From contig NZ_NKRE01000001.1 in the NCBI RefSeq assembly GCF_002705925.1, forward strand, positions 2,440,770-2,504,769: a stretch of DNA of 64,000 bases, in the 5' to 3' direction. Origin of the DNA: Mycobacterium ostraviense. GTDB lineage: Bacteria > Actinomycetota > Actinomycetes > Mycobacteriales > Mycobacteriaceae. Shown in pieces: positions 1 to 12,828 of the stretch (positions are counted from its first letter, which is position 1; each line of letters starts with the position of its first letter). Under the pieces are notes generated by a model that saw only the letters and a list, made by a program, of their open reading frames with translations, did not search any database and was not told where the DNA came from. The position numbers and the translations under genes are program-made.

Positions 1-2
1 GC

Positions 3-3000
3 GCCCTCGAAGGGCGGACCATCCCGATCATCAATATCGTCGCGGCACCGGGTTTTGGGAATTCGACGAGTGCTCCGTCGTCGGGGTTTTTCAACAGTGG
101 GTCGGGCGGTTCGTCGGGGTTCGGCAATTTTGGGGCCAACAATTCGGGGTGGCAGAATTTCTCGACGGGGGTGCTGGGGAATTCGGGGTGGCGAAATGTG
201 GGGGCGTCGCAGTCGGGTCTGGCGAATCTGGGAAACACCATCTCGGGCTGGTACAACACCAGCACCGTCGATCCGGCCAGCGTGGCCCGGGTTTCCGGGG
301 TGGCCAACATCGGCACCGATCTGTCGGGGGTGCTGCACAGGGCGTCGGGCACCTTGTTCAACGCCAGGCTGGGCAACGTGGGTCAGCTCAACCTGGGCTG
401 GGGCAATCTCGGCAGCTTCAACCTGGGCAGCGGCAACATCGGCGACTACAACCTGGGCAGCGCTAATATCGGCGACTACAACCTCGGCAGCGCCAACATC
501 GGCAACGACAACATCGGGTTCGGCAACACCGGCACCGCGGTGGTCTCGGGGCTAAACAACATCGGGATGGGCAACACCGGCAGCCACAACCTGGGCTGGG
601 GCAACACCGGGGTCGGCAACATCGGCTTGGGTAACAGCGGCACCGGCAATATCGGCATCGGGCTTAGCGGTGATCATCAGGTCGGGTTCGGCGGATGGAA
701 CTCCGGCACCAACAACGTGGGCCTGTTCAACTCCGGTGCCAACAACATCGGTGTGTTCAATTCCGGCAGCGGCAACTTCGGTATCGCCAACTCCGGCAGC
801 TACAACACCGGCATCGCCAACACCGGCACCACCAACACCGGATGGTTCAACTCCGGGGCGGTCAACACCGGCCTGGCTAACGCCGGTGGCTACAACAGCG
901 GCTGGTACAACACCGGCACCACCAACACCGGCATCGCCAACCCCGGCGAACACAACACCGGCTGGTTCAACACCGGCACCGACAGCACCGGCATCGCCAA
1001 CACCGGCACCCTCGACACCGGCGCCTTCATCACCGGCGACATGAACAACGGCCTGCTCTGGCGCGGCAACTCCCAAGGCCTCTACGGCGGCAATTACACG
1101 ATTCATGTGCCCCAAATTCCGGTCAACGTGAACGGGACGCTCTTCATCGATATCCCCATTACCACGGCCTTCGACGGCAACACCGTCTACAGTGGCATGA
1201 CCATCAGCGATATACCCTTCGGGTTTACCAACCATCTAGGTCCGATCCCGGCGCTGGTAGGCACAATCAATGCGTTGTACATCCCGCAAATCACGCTGGC
1301 CAGTCCCACGCCTGCGCCGCAGGGAACCATCGGCTCGCCGAGCACTTTGCTACCTATCACCGGGTACGGCACCATCGGTCCGTTCGACATCACCATTTTC
1401 AATTTCGGCATGGCGCCCGGCTATGGGAATTCAACCACCCTGCCGTCGTCGGGTTTCTTCAACACCGGATTAGGCAGCTCGTCGGGATTCTTCAATGTCG
1501 GCGCCAATAATTCGGGCTGGCAGAACGTGTCCTTCGGAAGCGTCGGAAACTCGGGAATAAAGAACTGGGGTTCGGCGCTGTCGGGACTGGCGAACCTCGG
1601 CAACACCATGTCGGGCTGGTTCAACACCAGCACGCTGGACCTGTCCACACCGGCCAATGTTTCCGGACTCCAAAACGTCGGCGCCAACCTGGCGGGCTTT
1701 TTCCGGGACTATGTCACCGGTACCACCGATTTTAATATCGGTCTCGGTAATTCCGGCGATTTAAACGTAGGTTTCGGCAATATCGGCGACTACAATTTCG
1801 GCTCAGGTAACAGCGGTAGCTTGAACTTCGGTAGCGGTAATATCGGGCTTTACAATGTGGGGCCCGGCAACGTGGGTAATTACAACATCGGGTCCGCGAA
1901 CCTGGGCAGCTACAATATCGGTCTCGGAAACTTGGGCGCGAACAACTTCGGCTTCGGGAACCTGGGCGATTTCAACGCGGGCTTCGGGAACGCGGGAGAC
2001 GCCAACATCGGCTTCGGGAACACCGGCACCGGCAATATCGGCATCGGGCTCACCGGCACGGGCCAGGTCGGATTCGGGGCTCTGAACTCCGGCACCGGCA
2101 ACAGCGGCTTGTTCAACTCCGGCACCAACAACATCGGCTTGTTCAACTCCGGCGCCGGAAACGTGGGTATCGGAAACTCGGGCACCGATAACTGGGGCGT
2201 CGGCAACTCCGGCCATATCAACACCGGTGTGCTGAACGCCGGTGATGTCAACACCGGATTCTTCAACGCCGGCAATGTCAACACCGGTATGGTCAACGCC
2301 GGTAGTTACAACTCCGGCAGTTTCAACCCCGGCAGTTTCAACACGCTTGGATTCAACGCCGGCAACTACAATACGGGCTACCTGAACACCGGCGACTACA
2401 ACACCGGTTTGGCGAATTCCGGCAATGTCGATACCGGTGCTTTCAACCTGGGCAGCTACTCCAACGGCGTCTTGTGGAGAGGTGACTACCAGGGCTTGGT
2501 GGCCATCGACTATGAGATCGTCATTCCCGACACCGCCATCCCGGCGTATCTGAGTCTTCAGGTGCCGGCCAATCTCCCATTCAGCGGCACATTCGGCTCC
2601 CTCGTTCTGGAGAGCTTCACGCTTCCCAAGTACACCGCCGATGTCAAAATACTCGGCTTTCTGAAGTTGCAGGCAGTCAGCGTCGGCCCGATCACCATTC
2701 CCAACATTTATATCGACCTGCCGTCGTTTTCCGGAACTCTCGGCTCACCCAGTTCTGTTCTGGAACTCAGCGGTCCTGGCAGCATCGGACCCATCAGGAT
2801 CCCGATCGTCCACATCCCGGCGGCTCCAGGCTTCGGAAACTCGACCATGGTACCGTCGTCAGGCTTCTTCAACACCGGCAACGGCAGCTCATCGGGAATC
2901 GGCAATGTGGGCGCCAACCTTTCGGGCTTCTGGAACGCGGCGTCGGGCAGCTCGGGAATCTCTGGGTACAAAAACCTTGGCGACCTGCTGTCGGGCGTGT

Positions 3001-6000
3001 CCAACTTCGGCAATACCGTGTCGGGCTTCTTGAACACCGCGGCGACGAATCTCACCATGGCCGCCGATGTGTCCGGTATCGGAAACACCGGCAGCGATAT
3101 TTCGGGTCTGTTCAATGGTGTGTCGAATATCAATCTGGGGTTTGCCAACCAGGGTAGCTTCGACGTGGGCAGCGGAAACGTGGGCAGCTTCAACCTGGGA
3201 AGCGGAAACGTCGGCAGTGACAACGTCGGCTTTGGAAACTTCGGCGACGGCAATATCGGGACCGGAAACTGGGGGAGCCGCAACGTCGGTCCCGGTAACT
3301 GGGGCATGCACAACATCGGCCTGGGAAACTTGGGCACCAACAACGTCGGTCTGGGAAACCTGGGCGACTTCAATGTCGGTTTCGGAAACGCCGGCAACTC
3401 CAATATCGGCTTCGGGAATGCCGGGACCAGCAACATTGGCATTGGGCTCACCGGTACCGGCCAGGTCGGATTCGGTGCGCTGAACTCAGGTAGCGGCAAC
3501 AGCGGCTTGTTCAACTCGGGTACCAACAACGTCGGCTTGTTCAACTCGGGCACCGGAAACGTCGGTATCGGAAACTCGGGCACCGGAAACTTCGGCATCG
3601 GCAACGCGGGCACCGCCAATAGCGGCATCGCCAACCCGGGAATCGGCAACTGGGGTTATGGGAACCTCGGCGACTACAACACCGGCATCGCCAATTCCGG
3701 AAGCATCAACACCGGCATCTTCAACACCGGTGACGTCAACAGCGGCATCGCCAACCCGGGCGACTACAACACCGGCTCCTACAACACCGGCGACACCAAC
3801 ACCGGCATCGGCAACGCCGGCGATTACAACACCGGCTGGTTCAACACCGGCGACTACAACACGGGCTTGCTCAATTCGGGCGACGTCAACACCGGCGTCC
3901 TTATCGCCGGTAACTACAACAACGGCTTTCTGTGGCGGGGTGATTACCAAGGTCTGATCGGCTTCAAGGCCGGAATCTATGTTCCCGAATTCCCGTTGCT
4001 GAATCTGGGTTTGGGCCTGCCGGTGAACATTCCACTCAACCTCGGCATCACGGACCTCAACGTAACCGGATTCACCATTCCCGAGTTCAGGGTGGGCGTC
4101 TTGAACTCCGACTATCTTAGCGTCGACATCGGACCCATCGTCATCCCCACCATTACCGGCGTCCTGCCCCAGCTGACCGCCCAAATCGGCTCACCAACGA
4201 CGTCGGTGGCTGCCGTTCTCACCAGCGGCGTGGGCCCCATCGACGTGACGTTCATCGATATTCCCGCGCGGCCGGGTTTTGGGAATTCGACGAGTGCTCC
4301 GTCGTCGGGGTTTTTCAACAGTGGGTCGGGTGGTTCGTCGGGGTTCGGCAATTTTGGGGCCAACAATTCGGGGTGGCAGAATTTCTCGACGGGGGTGCTG
4401 GGGAATTCGGGGTGGCGAAATGTGGGGGCGTCGCAGTCGGGTCTGGCGAATCTGGGAAACACCATCTCGGGCTGGTACAACACCAGCACCGTCGATCCGG
4501 CCAGCGTGGCCCGGGTTTCCGGGGTGGCCAACATCGGCACCGATCTGTCGGGGGTGCTGCACAGCGCGTCGGGCACCTTGTTCAACGCCGGGCTGGGCAA
4601 CGTGGGTCAGCTCAACCTGGGCTGGGGCAATCTCGGCAGCTTCAACCTGGGCAGCGGCAACATCGGCGACTACAACCTGGGCAGCGCTAATATCGGCGAC
4701 TACAACCTCGGCAGCGCCAACATCGGCAACGACAACATCGGGTTCGGCAACACCGGCACCGCGGTGGTCTCGGGGCTAAACAACATCGGGATGGGCAACA
4801 CCGGCAGCCACAACCTGGGCTGGGGCAACACCGGGGTCGGCAACATCGGCTTGGGTAACAGCGGCACCGGCAATATCGGCATCGGGCTTAGCGGTGATCA
4901 TCAGGTCGGGTTCGGCGGATGGAACTCCGGCACCAACAACGTGGGCCTGTTCAACTCCGGTGCCAACAACATCGGTGTGTTCAATTCCGGCAGCGGCAAC
5001 TTCGGTATCGCCAACTCCGGCAGCTACAACACCGGCATCGCCAACACCGGCACCACCAACACCGGATGGTTCAACTCCGGGGCGGTCAACACCGGCCTGG
5101 CTAACGCCGGTGGCTACAACAGCGGCTGGTACAACACCGGCACCACCAACACCGGCATCGCCAACCCCGGCGAACACAACACCGGCTGGTTCAACACCGG
5201 CACCGACAGCACCGGCATCGCCAACACCGGCACCCTCGACACCGGCGCCTTCATCACCGGCGACATGAACAACGGCCTGCTCTGGCGCGGCAACTCCCAA
5301 GGCCTCTACGGGTTCAACTACACGATTACCGTTTCCGAAATCGCCGGGTTCTTCGACTTCTCCGTGTTCGGCGATATCCCGGTAACCGCCACCGTCACCC
5401 CGGCCGACGTGGAAGCCTTCACCATTCCGACAATTCCCTTCAGCGGACTCAACGACCATCTCGGCGGCAAAGTCGAAGGCACGGTTGGTCCCATCTCCGT
5501 ATCAGCCATCTCCTTCAGCATCGGCAGCCCCGCGGTGAACCTGCATTTCGGCAGCTCCGACGGTTCGCCGGTGGTGGACATCGGTGGTGGCGGCAGTGTC
5601 GGCCCCATCTATATTCCGCTCATCGACATCCCGGCCAGTCCGGGCTACTTCAACTCCACCGTGCTGCCGTCGTCGGGTTTCTTCAACGCCGGCACGGGCA
5701 GCTCTTCGGGCTTCTTCAATTTCGGTGCGAACAATTCGGGCTGGCAGAATGTCTCTTTCGGGAGCCTCGGAAGCTCGGGGATCAAGAACTGGGGTTCGGC
5801 CCTGTCGGGCCTGGCCAACCTCGGCGACACCATGTCGGGCTGGTTCAACACCAGCTCATCGGATCTGTCGGCCCCGGCCCATGTTTCAGGACTCCAAAAC
5901 ATCGGCACCGACTTGGCGGGCTTCTTCCGCGACGGCACGAGCACGGTGTTCAACGTCGGGCTGGCCAACCACGGCATCGTGAATTTCGGCAGCGCCAACA

Positions 6001-7391
6001 TCGGCAACGACAACCTCGGCAACGGAAATGTCGGCAGCTTCAACCTGGGTAACGCCAACATCGGGGACCACAACGTCGGCAGCGGCAACATCGGCAGCGC
6101 CAACGTCGGCAGCGGCAACATCGGCAGCGGCAACATCGGGTTCGGAAACGTCGGTAGCTCGTTGACGGCCGGACTGAGCAACATCGGGATGGGCAACACC
6201 GGAAGCCACAACTTCGGCTGGGGCAACACCGGAGACGGCAATATCGGCTTCGGTAACACCGGCAACGGAAATATCGGTTTTGGTCTCACCGGCGACAACC
6301 AACGCGGCTTTGGCGCGTTGAACTCCGGCAGCGGCAACATCGGGTTGTCCAATTCCGGGACCAACAACATCGGCATCGGCAACTCCGGCACCGGAAACTG
6401 GGGTATCGGCAACTCCGGCGACTACAACACCGGCATCGGCAATTCCGGTAGCACCAACACCGGAGTGTTCAACTCCGGCACCGCCAACACCGGGATCGCC
6501 AACTCCGGCAACTACAACACCGGTTTCTACAACGCGGGCGAAACCAACACGGGCAGCTTCAACACCGCAGACCACAACTCGGGTGGCTTCAACTCAGGCA
6601 TGTACAACACCGGGTACTTCAACGCCGGCGACTACAACACCGGCATCGGCAACACCGGTGACGTCAACACCGGCGCCTTCAACTCGGGCAACTACAACAA
6701 CGGCTTCCTCTGGCGAGGCGATTACCAAGGCCTGGTTCAACTCTCCTACAAAGTCACAATTCCCGAATTCCCGTATCAGGGCGGCGTGCACGGTGACGTC
6801 GTGTTACCAATCCAGGGCACCATCAACCAAATCACCCTGGACGCATTCACCATTTCCAAGATCCGGATCAAAGTCGTCTTGCACCAATGGCCGGGCATAA
6901 ATATCACCGTCTATGACGGTGACATAGGCCCTTGGACCATTCCCGCGAATGAGCTTGCGGCTCCGATTAATCTCGATGACATCGTTCACACAACCTTCGA
7001 AAAATCCGGCGGTGGCACCGCGGGCCCGTACACCTTCGGTTTCGACTTCGTCCAGGGACCGGGATTCTTCAATTCGACGACGAGTCCGTCGTCGGGCTTC
7101 TTTAACTACGGCAGTGGCACGTCGTCCGGGTTCTTCAACTCCGGCGCCGCGCTATCGGGAATCATCAACACCGGCACTAACCAATCGGGTATGTGGAACG
7201 CCGGCGGACTGGAGGACTCGGGCTTCTTCAACTACGGCACGCTGGCATCGGGCCTGTTGAACAGGGGCAACACCATCTCGGGCATATTCAACACCAGCAC
7301 AGTGGATCTCGCGACGCAGGCATTTGTTTCCGGCGTCGCAAACATCGGTACCCAAGTGTCCGGCTTCTTCCACAACGTCCGGCTGCCGTAA
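3..7391 (+). CDS. PPE family protein, MPTR subfamily (5'-truncated by window edge)
   Basis: The reading frame is open from the left edge to a TAA at 7389-7391, so at least 2460 residues are visible and the N-terminal PPE domain lies outside the window. The visible part consists of pentapeptide MPTR repeats of the NxGxGNxG type (for example [21 protein letters not shown]). These blocks are broken by about five non-repetitive segments with beta-rich sequence, each introduced by a [12 protein letters not shown] motif and ended by PSSGFFN. By family knowledge such proteins are ESX-5 substrates of the outer surface. Position next to hspR matches M. tuberculosis PPE7/PPE8 (Rv0354c/Rv0355c). The segments at 48-1087 and 4272-5311 are near-identical, evidence of recent internal duplication. 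Many antisense and alternate-frame ORFs over it are composition artefacts. Confidence 0.93.
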   Translation, partial: ALEGRTIPIINIVAAPGFGNSTSAPSSGFFNSGSGGSSGFGNFGANNSGWQNFSTGVLGNSGWRNVGASQSGLANLGNTISGWYNTSTVDPASVARVSGVANIGTDLSGVLHRASGTLFNARLGNVGQLNLGWGNLGSFNLGSGNIGDYNLGSANIGDYNLGSANIGNDNIGFGNTGTAVVSGLNNIGMGNTGSHNLGWGNTGVGNIGLGNSGTGNIGIGLSGDHQVGFGGWNSGTNNVGLFNSGANNIGVFNSGSGNFGIANSGSYNTGIANTGTTNTGWFNSGAVNTGLANAGGYNSGWYNTGTTNTGIANPGEHNTGWFNTGTDSTGIANTGTLDTGAFITGDMNNGLLWRGNSQGLYGGNYTIHVPQIPVNVNGTLFIDIPITTAFDGNTVYSGMTISDIPFGFTNHLGPIPALVGTINALYIPQITLASPTPAPQGTIGSPSTLLPITGYGTIGPFDITIFNFGMAPGYGNSTTLPSSGFFNTGLGSSSGFFNVGANNSGWQNVSFGSVGNSGIKNWGSALSGLANLGNTMSGWFNTSTLDLSTPANVSGLQNVGANLAGFFRDYVTGTTDFNIGLGNSGDLNVGFGNIGDYNFGSGNSGSLNFGSGNIGLYNVGPGNVGNYNIGSANLGSYNIGLGNLGANNFGFGNLGDFNAGFGNAGDANIGFGNTGTGNIGIGLTGTGQVGFGALNSGTGNSGLFNSGTNNIGLFNSGAGNVGIGNSGTDNWGVGNSGHINTGVLNAGDVNTGFFNAGNVNTGMVNAGSYNSGSFNPGSFNTLGFNAGNYNTGYLNTGDYNTGLANSGNVDTGAFNLGSYSNGVLWRGDYQGLVAIDYEIVIPDTAIPAYLSLQVPANLPFSGTFGSLVLESFTLPKYTADVKILGFLKLQAVSVGPITIPNIYIDLPSFSGTLGSPSSVLELSGPGSIGPIRIPIVHIPAAPGFGNSTMVPSSGFFNTGNGSSSGIGNVGANLSGFWNAASGSSGISGYKNLGDLLSGVSNFGNTVSGFLNTAATNLTMAADVSGIGNTGSDISGLFNGVSNINLGFANQGSFDVGSGNVGSFNLGSGNVGSDNVGFGNFGDGNIGTGNWGSRNVGPGNWGMHNIGLGNLGTNNVGLGNLGDFNVGFGNAGNSNIGFGNAGTSNIGIGLTGTGQVGFGALNSGSGNSGLFNSGTNNVGLFNSGTGNVGIGNSGTGNFGIGNAGTANSGIANPGIGNWGYGNLGDYNTGIANSGSINTGIFNTGDVNSGIANPGDYNTGSYNTGDTNTGIGNAGDYNTGWFNTGDYNTGLLNSGDVNTGVLIAGNYNNGFLWRGDYQGLIGFKAGIYVPEFPLLNLGLGLPVNIPLNLGITDLNVTGFTIPEFRVGVLNSDYLSVDIGPIVIPTITGVLPQLTAQIGSPTTSVAAVLTSGVGPIDVTFIDIPARPGFGNSTSAPSSGFFNSGSGGSSGFGNFGANNSGWQNFSTGVLGNSGWRNVGASQSGLANLGNTISGWYNTSTVDPASVARVSGVANIGTDLSGVLHSASGTLFNAGLGNVGQLNLGWGNLGSFNLGSGNIGDYNLGSANIGDYNLGSANIGNDNIGFGNTGTAVVSGLNNIGMGNTGSHNLGWGNTGVGNIGLGNSGTGNIGIGLSGDHQVGFGGWNSGTNNVGLFNSGANNIGVFNSGSGNFGIANSGSYNTGIANTGTTNTGWFNSGAVNTGLANAGGYNSGWYNTGTTNTGIANPGEHNTGWFNTGTDSTGIANTGTLDTGAFITGDMNNGLLWRGNSQGLYGFNYTITVSEIAGFFDFSVFGDIPVTATVTPADVEAFTIPTIPFSGLNDHLGGKVEGTVGPISVSAISFSIGSPAVNLHFGSSDGSPVVDIGGGGSVGPIYIPLIDIPASPGYFNSTVLPSSGFFNAGTGSSSGFFNFGANNSGWQNVSFGSLGSSGIKNWGSALSGLANLGDTMSGWFNTSSSDLSAPAHVSGLQNIGTDLAGFFRDGTSTVFNVGLANHGIVNFGSANIGNDNLGNGNVGSFNLGNANIGDHNVGSGNIGSANVGSGNIGSGNIGFGNVGSSLTAGLSNIGMGNTGSHNFGWGNTGDGNIGFGNTGNGNIGFGLTGDNQRGFGALNSGSGNIGLSNSGTNNIGIGNSGTGNWGIGNSGDYNTGIGNSGSTNTGVFNSGTANTGIANSGNYNTGFYNAGETNTGSFNTADHNSGGFNSGMYNTGYFNAGDYNTGIGNTGDVNTGAFNSGNYNNGFLWRGDYQGLVQLSYKVTIPEFPYQGGVHGDVVLPIQGTINQITLDAFTISKIRIKVVLHQWPGINITVYDGDIGPWTIPANELAAPINLDDIVHTTFEKSGGGTAGPYTFGFDFVQGPGFFNSTTSPSSGFFNYGSGTSSGFFNSGAALSGIINTGTNQSGMWNAGGLEDSGFFNYGTLASGLLNRGNTISGIFNTSTVDLATQAFVSGVANIGTQVSGFFHNVRLP
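48..1087 (+). repeat. Internal 1040-bp duplication, copy 1
   Basis: This stretch of the PPE-MPTR gene matches 4272-5311 at a constant offset of 4224 bases. I see only about three mismatches (near 108, 345 and 367). Identity breaks abruptly on both sides. It covers one complete MPTR block, from the conserved [16 protein letters not shown] segment to the start of the next non-repeat spacer. Confidence 0.93.
4272..5311 (+). repeat. Internal 1040-bp duplication, copy 2
   Basis: Second copy of the segment at 48-1087, in the same orientation and reading frame. Identity begins at the CCGGGTTTTGGG sequence and stops at the CTCTACGG sequence where the non-repeat spacer diverges. In-frame duplication or gene conversion inside one PPE gene is the simplest explanation. 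Confidence 0.93.
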
Positions 7392-7567
7392 CTGCCGTTC
7401 GCTCGTCCGCTTCGCGCCAAGACCGCCACCCCGCGGCGTTGATTCCCGACTTGCCTCGCGATTCTCGGTCCGGCGATGAGGGCCACACTCGGTGCGAACG
7501 AATCCCCGGGCATGGCTCGGATACGTGGATCCGGTAGTCGACAGAAGGCGCTGCGCGACAGACCAAT

Positions 7568-7619
7568 AGGCGATTCCCCATTGCGATAGCGCCGGTGCTA
7601 GCGCATTTGGGAGTCGCCT
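7568..7619. terminator. Long imperfect hairpin downstream of the PPE gene
   Basis: Bases 7568-7590 pair with 7597-7619: 23 positions, one G-T wobble and three mismatches, loop GCCGGT. It lies 177 bases after the PPE stop. There is no T-run, so it could be a mycobacterial-style terminator, a small structured RNA or a repeat relic. The surrounding gap 7392-8208 (817 bases) contains no coding region I can support. Confidence 0.4.
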
Positions 7620-8101
7620 TATGCCTCGGCCCCACGGTACTGACGTGGCTCAGGTGATTAGTGATGCCCTCGAGCACACATCCGGACCAGCTTCCCGGCC
7701 AACCGGCACGTCACCTACAGCTGGCCAGGAACGGGGACTTTCACATGGCCACGGACACGGGACACACCCTTTCATCGACAAGCCAACGGGCGCAACAAAT
7801 TTGTTGCTCACCGGCGGGCAAAAGAGACACCCCGAACCAAAGATCGGAACGTCGCCGCTCCCGCAGATGGCGTTCGCGATGATGTTCACCACCAGCAGTC
7901 GTACGTCGAGAAAGCTTGCAGATGTCCCAACAGGCCTACAGGCTCGGCGGATCGACCACCAACCTGCGTGAATCGATCGCGGGCTGAGCCGAGAATCGGC
8001 TGCCTGATCGCGTTCAGTCAGCTACATCCAGTCCCAAATCGGTTGGAATTACTCTGCACCCGCGCCGCTGCCGCACCGGAAAACCACGCGTACCGGCCGC
8101 T

Positions 8102-8180
8102 GCTGATGGCGCCGTTCGCCGCGCCGCTGACGCGGGCTCCGGCTGATGGCGCCGTTCGCTCGCCCGCTGACGCGGGCTCC
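8102..8180. repeat. Two tandem ~40-bp GC-rich repeats
   Basis: Two adjacent copies (8102-8140 and 8141-8180) of a unit that starts GCTGATGGCGCCGTTCGC and ends CTGACGCGGGCTCC. They are followed to 8221 by three shorter copies of an ACCGGCGCGG/ATCGGCGCGG word. They sit just beyond the 3' end of hspR; function unknown. Confidence 0.75.
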
Positions 8181-8208
8181 GCTCACCGGCGCGGCTCATC
8201 GGCGCGGT

Positions 8209-8580
8209 TCACCGGCGCGGTTGCCAGAGGACCAGGGCCGTGCTCTTGGGCAATACCGCAAGCTCACGACGTTGATTGGCGCGCAGGACCGCCAATTCCT
8301 CGGCCATCTCCTTGACCCTCGCCTGCAGCGCTTCCACCTGATTCGTCAGCTCGATGATGCGCTTGATGCCGGCGAGATTGACGCCTTCTTCCTGCGAGAG
8401 ATGCTGCACATGACGCAGCAGATCGACATCGCGCTCCGAATAGCGCCGCCCCCCACCCGAAGTGCGCCTCGGGCTGACCAAACCCAGCCGGTCATAGGTG
8501 CGCAGCGTTTGCGCGTGCATGCCGGCCAGCTCGGCAGCTACCGAGATCAGAAACGTCCGCGACTCGTCCTTCTTGGCCAT
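8209..8580 (-). CDS. hspR: Heat-shock repressor HspR, MerR family
   Basis: A 123-residue MerR-type regulator. An N-terminal winged HTH contains the signature TLRTYDRLGLVSPRRTSGGG (about residues 25-45) followed by RRYSERDVDLL. A helical segment (about 65-105) forms the dimerisation coiled coil. HspR represses the dnaK operon by binding HAIR inverted repeats, with DnaK as co-repressor (known for Streptomyces and M. tuberculosis). It is the last gene of dnaK-grpE-dnaJ1-hspR; its ATG overlaps the dnaJ1 stop by one base (TGATG), so translation is probably coupled. Two HAIR-like sites lie upstream of dnaK in this window. Confidence 0.96.
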   Translation of the reverse strand: MAKKDESRTFLISVAAELAGMHAQTLRTYDRLGLVSPRRTSGGGRRYSERDVDLLRHVQHLSQEEGVNLAGIKRIIELTNQVEALQARVKEMAEELAVLRANQRRELAVLPKSTALVLWQPRR

Positions 8581-9767
8581 CAGCGATTACCCGCCCAACC
8601 GGCCCTGGGGTTGAACCCGCTGGACCGCTCAGCCGCCGCATAGGCCTGAAGTGCCTCTTCGGCGGCGCCTTCCAAGTTCGGCGGAACGGCCACCTTCACA
8701 GTGACGAGCAGGTCTCCGCTACCGCCGCTGCGCTTGGGCACGCCACGTCCGCGCACCCGCAAGATGCGACCGTCGGCGGTGCCCTTCGGCACCCGAACGC
8801 CGACGGTCCCATCCAGCGTCGGCACGGAAAGTGTTGAACCCAAAGCTAATTCGGTAAAGCTGACCGGAACGGTCACGGTCAGGTCATCACCGTCACGCCC
8901 GAACACGGGGTGCGGCCGAACATGCACCGTCACATACAGATCTCCCGACGGCGCACCGCGCAACCCGGCTTCGCCTTGGCCGGGCAACCTGATCCGCTGC
9001 CCGTCCTCGACGCCCGGCGGGATCCGCACATTGATGGTGCGGGTACGGGTGGTGACGCCCGTGCCTTTGCACTCATCACACGGGTGCTCGATGATCGAGC
9101 CGCTACCCCGGCAATCGGTGCAGGGCTCGGAGAAGCCGAAAGCGCCCTGGTTCCGGTTGATCACCCCGGCGCCGTTGCAGGTCGGACACACCTTAGGGCT
9201 GGTGCCCGGGCGCGCTCCGCTGCCGTGGCAGTTGGTGCACGGCGCCGGACTGGTCAGCCGCAACGGCATCGCCACGCCCTTGGCGGCCTCCACGAAATCA
9301 AGCTCGGTCTCGGTCTCCAGATCGTTGCCGCGTCGCGGCCGGCTGGGACGGGCGCTGCCGCCGCGGCCGAACAACCCGCCGAACAAGTCACCGATATTGG
9401 TCCCGCCGGAACGGCTGGCGGCGTCGAACAAATCGTTGAGGTTGAACTCGGCACCATCGGAGCCGTAGCTGCCGCCCCTGAAACCCCCGAAGCCGCCGGC
9501 GTCGAATCTACGGCCACCGAAACCGCCGCCGGCGAAAAGCCGGCGCGTTTCGTCGTACTCCTTGCGCTTGGCCGGATCGGTGAGCACTTCCTTTGCCTCG
9601 GAGACCGCCTTGTAGCGATCCTCGGCCGCCTTGTTGCCCGGATTCCGGTCGGGATGATTCTCGGCGAGCAACTTTCGAGCCACCCGCTTGATTTCTTCAG
9701 CGGTGGCATCAGAGGAGACGCCCAGCTCCTTATAGAAGTCCTTCTCGACCCATTCTCGCTGGGCCAC
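8580..9767 (-). CDS. dnaJ1: Chaperone protein DnaJ1
   Basis: A 395-residue type I Hsp40 that stimulates the DnaK ATPase. The J domain has the HPD motif (NHPDRNPG, about residues 40-47). A Gly/Phe-rich linker with GGGFGGRRF follows. The zinc region carries four CxxCxGxG repeats (CTNCHGSG, CPTCNGAG, CTDCRGSG, CDECKGTG), then the C-terminal substrate-binding domain. Length and architecture are full. It starts 58 bases after grpE and overlaps hspR by one base, as in the M. tuberculosis Rv0350-Rv0353 operon. Confidence 0.97.
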   Translation of the reverse strand: MAQREWVEKDFYKELGVSSDATAEEIKRVARKLLAENHPDRNPGNKAAEDRYKAVSEAKEVLTDPAKRKEYDETRRLFAGGGFGGRRFDAGGFGGFRGGSYGSDGAEFNLNDLFDAASRSGGTNIGDLFGGLFGRGGSARPSRPRRGNDLETETELDFVEAAKGVAMPLRLTSPAPCTNCHGSGARPGTSPKVCPTCNGAGVINRNQGAFGFSEPCTDCRGSGSIIEHPCDECKGTGVTTRTRTINVRIPPGVEDGQRIRLPGQGEAGLRGAPSGDLYVTVHVRPHPVFGRDGDDLTVTVPVSFTELALGSTLSVPTLDGTVGVRVPKGTADGRILRVRGRGVPKRSGGSGDLLVTVKVAVPPNLEGAAEEALQAYAAAERSSGFNPRAGWAGNR

Positions 9768-9825
9768 GTTGCGTCACCTCCTCACCTTCGTCTCTGTAGT
9801 TATGTCTCGCCTGTGATTCTCGGCC

Positions 9826-10487
9826 TTATTCACCGGGCACGTCGGCGTTATCGCTCGTGTCGGGCTGCTTGGTTTCGACGGGCTCCTCGCCCGCGGGCGG
9901 TGTGTCCGATTCGGCCGTGTCGTCGGCAACGGTGTCGACGACGGCGACCAGGGCATTTCGCAGAACATGCTCACCGAGCTGGTAGCCCTGCCGCATGACG
10001 GTTCCGATCACCGGCTTGGCGTCTTGTCCGCCACCGCCCTCGTGCTGCACCGCCTCGTGCAGCACCGGGTCGAAATCCTCGCCCTCGGTGCCAAATGGCT
10101 TCAACCCCAGGCCGGTCAACGCGCTCATCAGCTTGTCGGCGACGGCCTTCAGTGGCCCGGAATCCAGGTCTCCGTGCTTGCGCGCCCGCTCGATGTCGTC
10201 CACCGCATGCAGCAATTGGCTGACAACGGCGGCCTTGGCCCGGTCCGCCGCGGCCTGCTGGTCACGCAGCGCACGCTTGCGATAGTTGGCGAAGTCGGCC
10301 TGCACCCGTTGCAGGTCGGCCGTCAACTCGGCAACCTTTTCCGCAAGTTTGTCGGTACCGACCGCCGAACTTCCGGGTACCGTCCCTCCCGGCGTATCGC
10401 CGGGAGGGACATGGCGTACCTCGCCCGTTTCTGGATCGATGCGCCGCTTGTCAGTGACCGTCACCTGTTCGTGTGGGTTGCTGTCGG

Positions 10488-10491
<4 letters not shown>
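9826..10491 (-). CDS. grpE: Nucleotide exchange factor GrpE
   Basis: A 221-residue GrpE that releases ADP from DnaK. An acidic N-terminal tail precedes a long coiled coil (about residues 48-90, with [14 protein letters not shown]) and the C-terminal beta domain with [10 protein letters not shown] and [20 protein letters not shown]. The start is GTG and overlaps the dnaK stop by four bases (GTGA), indicating translational coupling. The last ~35 residues are acidic and low complexity. Confidence 0.96.
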
Positions 10492-12362
<1,871 letters not shown>

Positions 12363-12404
12363 GGTGATTCCTCCTGAGTATGTAGACCTTCTGTACTGCA
12401 CTAT

Positions 12405-12478
12405 GCTGAGTGAACCCCGCTCAAGCCTGCTCCCAGCGGGACTTGCTGTCAAACAGGGTTGAGCTTAGTCCACTCAAC
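12405..12478 (-). promoter_or_regulatory. Two HAIR operators (HspR sites) upstream of dnaK
   Basis: The HspR consensus is CTTGAGT-N7-ACTCAAG. On the minus strand 12405-12425 reads CTTGAGC-N7-ACTCAGC, and 12458-12478 reads GTTGAGT-N7-GCTCAAC. Both are 21 bases long with the correct 7-base spacer. They lie 43-116 bases upstream of the dnaK ATG, the arrangement expected for HspR-repressed heat-shock promoters. Confidence 0.88.
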
Positions 12479-12584
12479 TTGTCGATCATGCTAACGGTGT
12501 CGGTCTCGAGGTTGTTCCCGGGGTGGGCGTCTTGGTTTTGGCTGGCGCGGCGCTCTTCGTTCATGGACTGTGCGCTGGCGGCGT

Positions 12585-12644
12585 CGACTGTGCGCGTAGG
12601 GCTTCGACTGTGCGCGTAGGGCTTCGAGCGTGCACGTAGGGTTG
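12585..12644. repeat. Three tandem 20-bp repeats between dnaK and ansP2
   Basis: Units at 12585, 12605 and 12625 (CGACTGTGCGCGTAGGGCTT and a variant). Between about 12645 and 12725 come further words of the ACACTCGACGCC and CACAGTCGACGCC type, partly complementary to the upstream ones, so the ~350-base gap 12479-12828 could fold extensively. No gene is supported there apart from the heat-shock and ansP2 upstream regions. Confidence 0.7.
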
Positions 12645-12828
12645 AGTCCGCCCGCTCAGACACGCCGCCAGCGCACACCCGAACCCGCCAATGCACACTC
12701 GACGCCGCCACCACACAGTCGACGCCCATTCAGCCGGCCACGCTTGACGGTGCGTCATATCGCGGGAGTGGGATAGCCTGGCACCCAGTCTCGCGGCGTT
12801 TCCGCAAGCTACGGCGATAAGGAATTCG

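Noticed and set aside
552..1235. Long antisense ORFs over the PPE gene (also 2708-3649, 3486-4184, 5645-6412)
   Set aside because: They mirror the MPTR repeats in another frame (strings of VGAGVxxAGV or LPxPxLPxP), which is compositional, and have no ribosome-binding sites or family features.
7621..7971. Possible 116-residue gene in the PPE-hspR gap
   Set aside because: No ribosome-binding site, no recognisable family, and the sequence composition is unlike the coding regions nearby.
12447..12452. TTGACA-like -35 box for dnaK
   Set aside because: No convincing -10 at the right distance; only the HAIR sites are reported.
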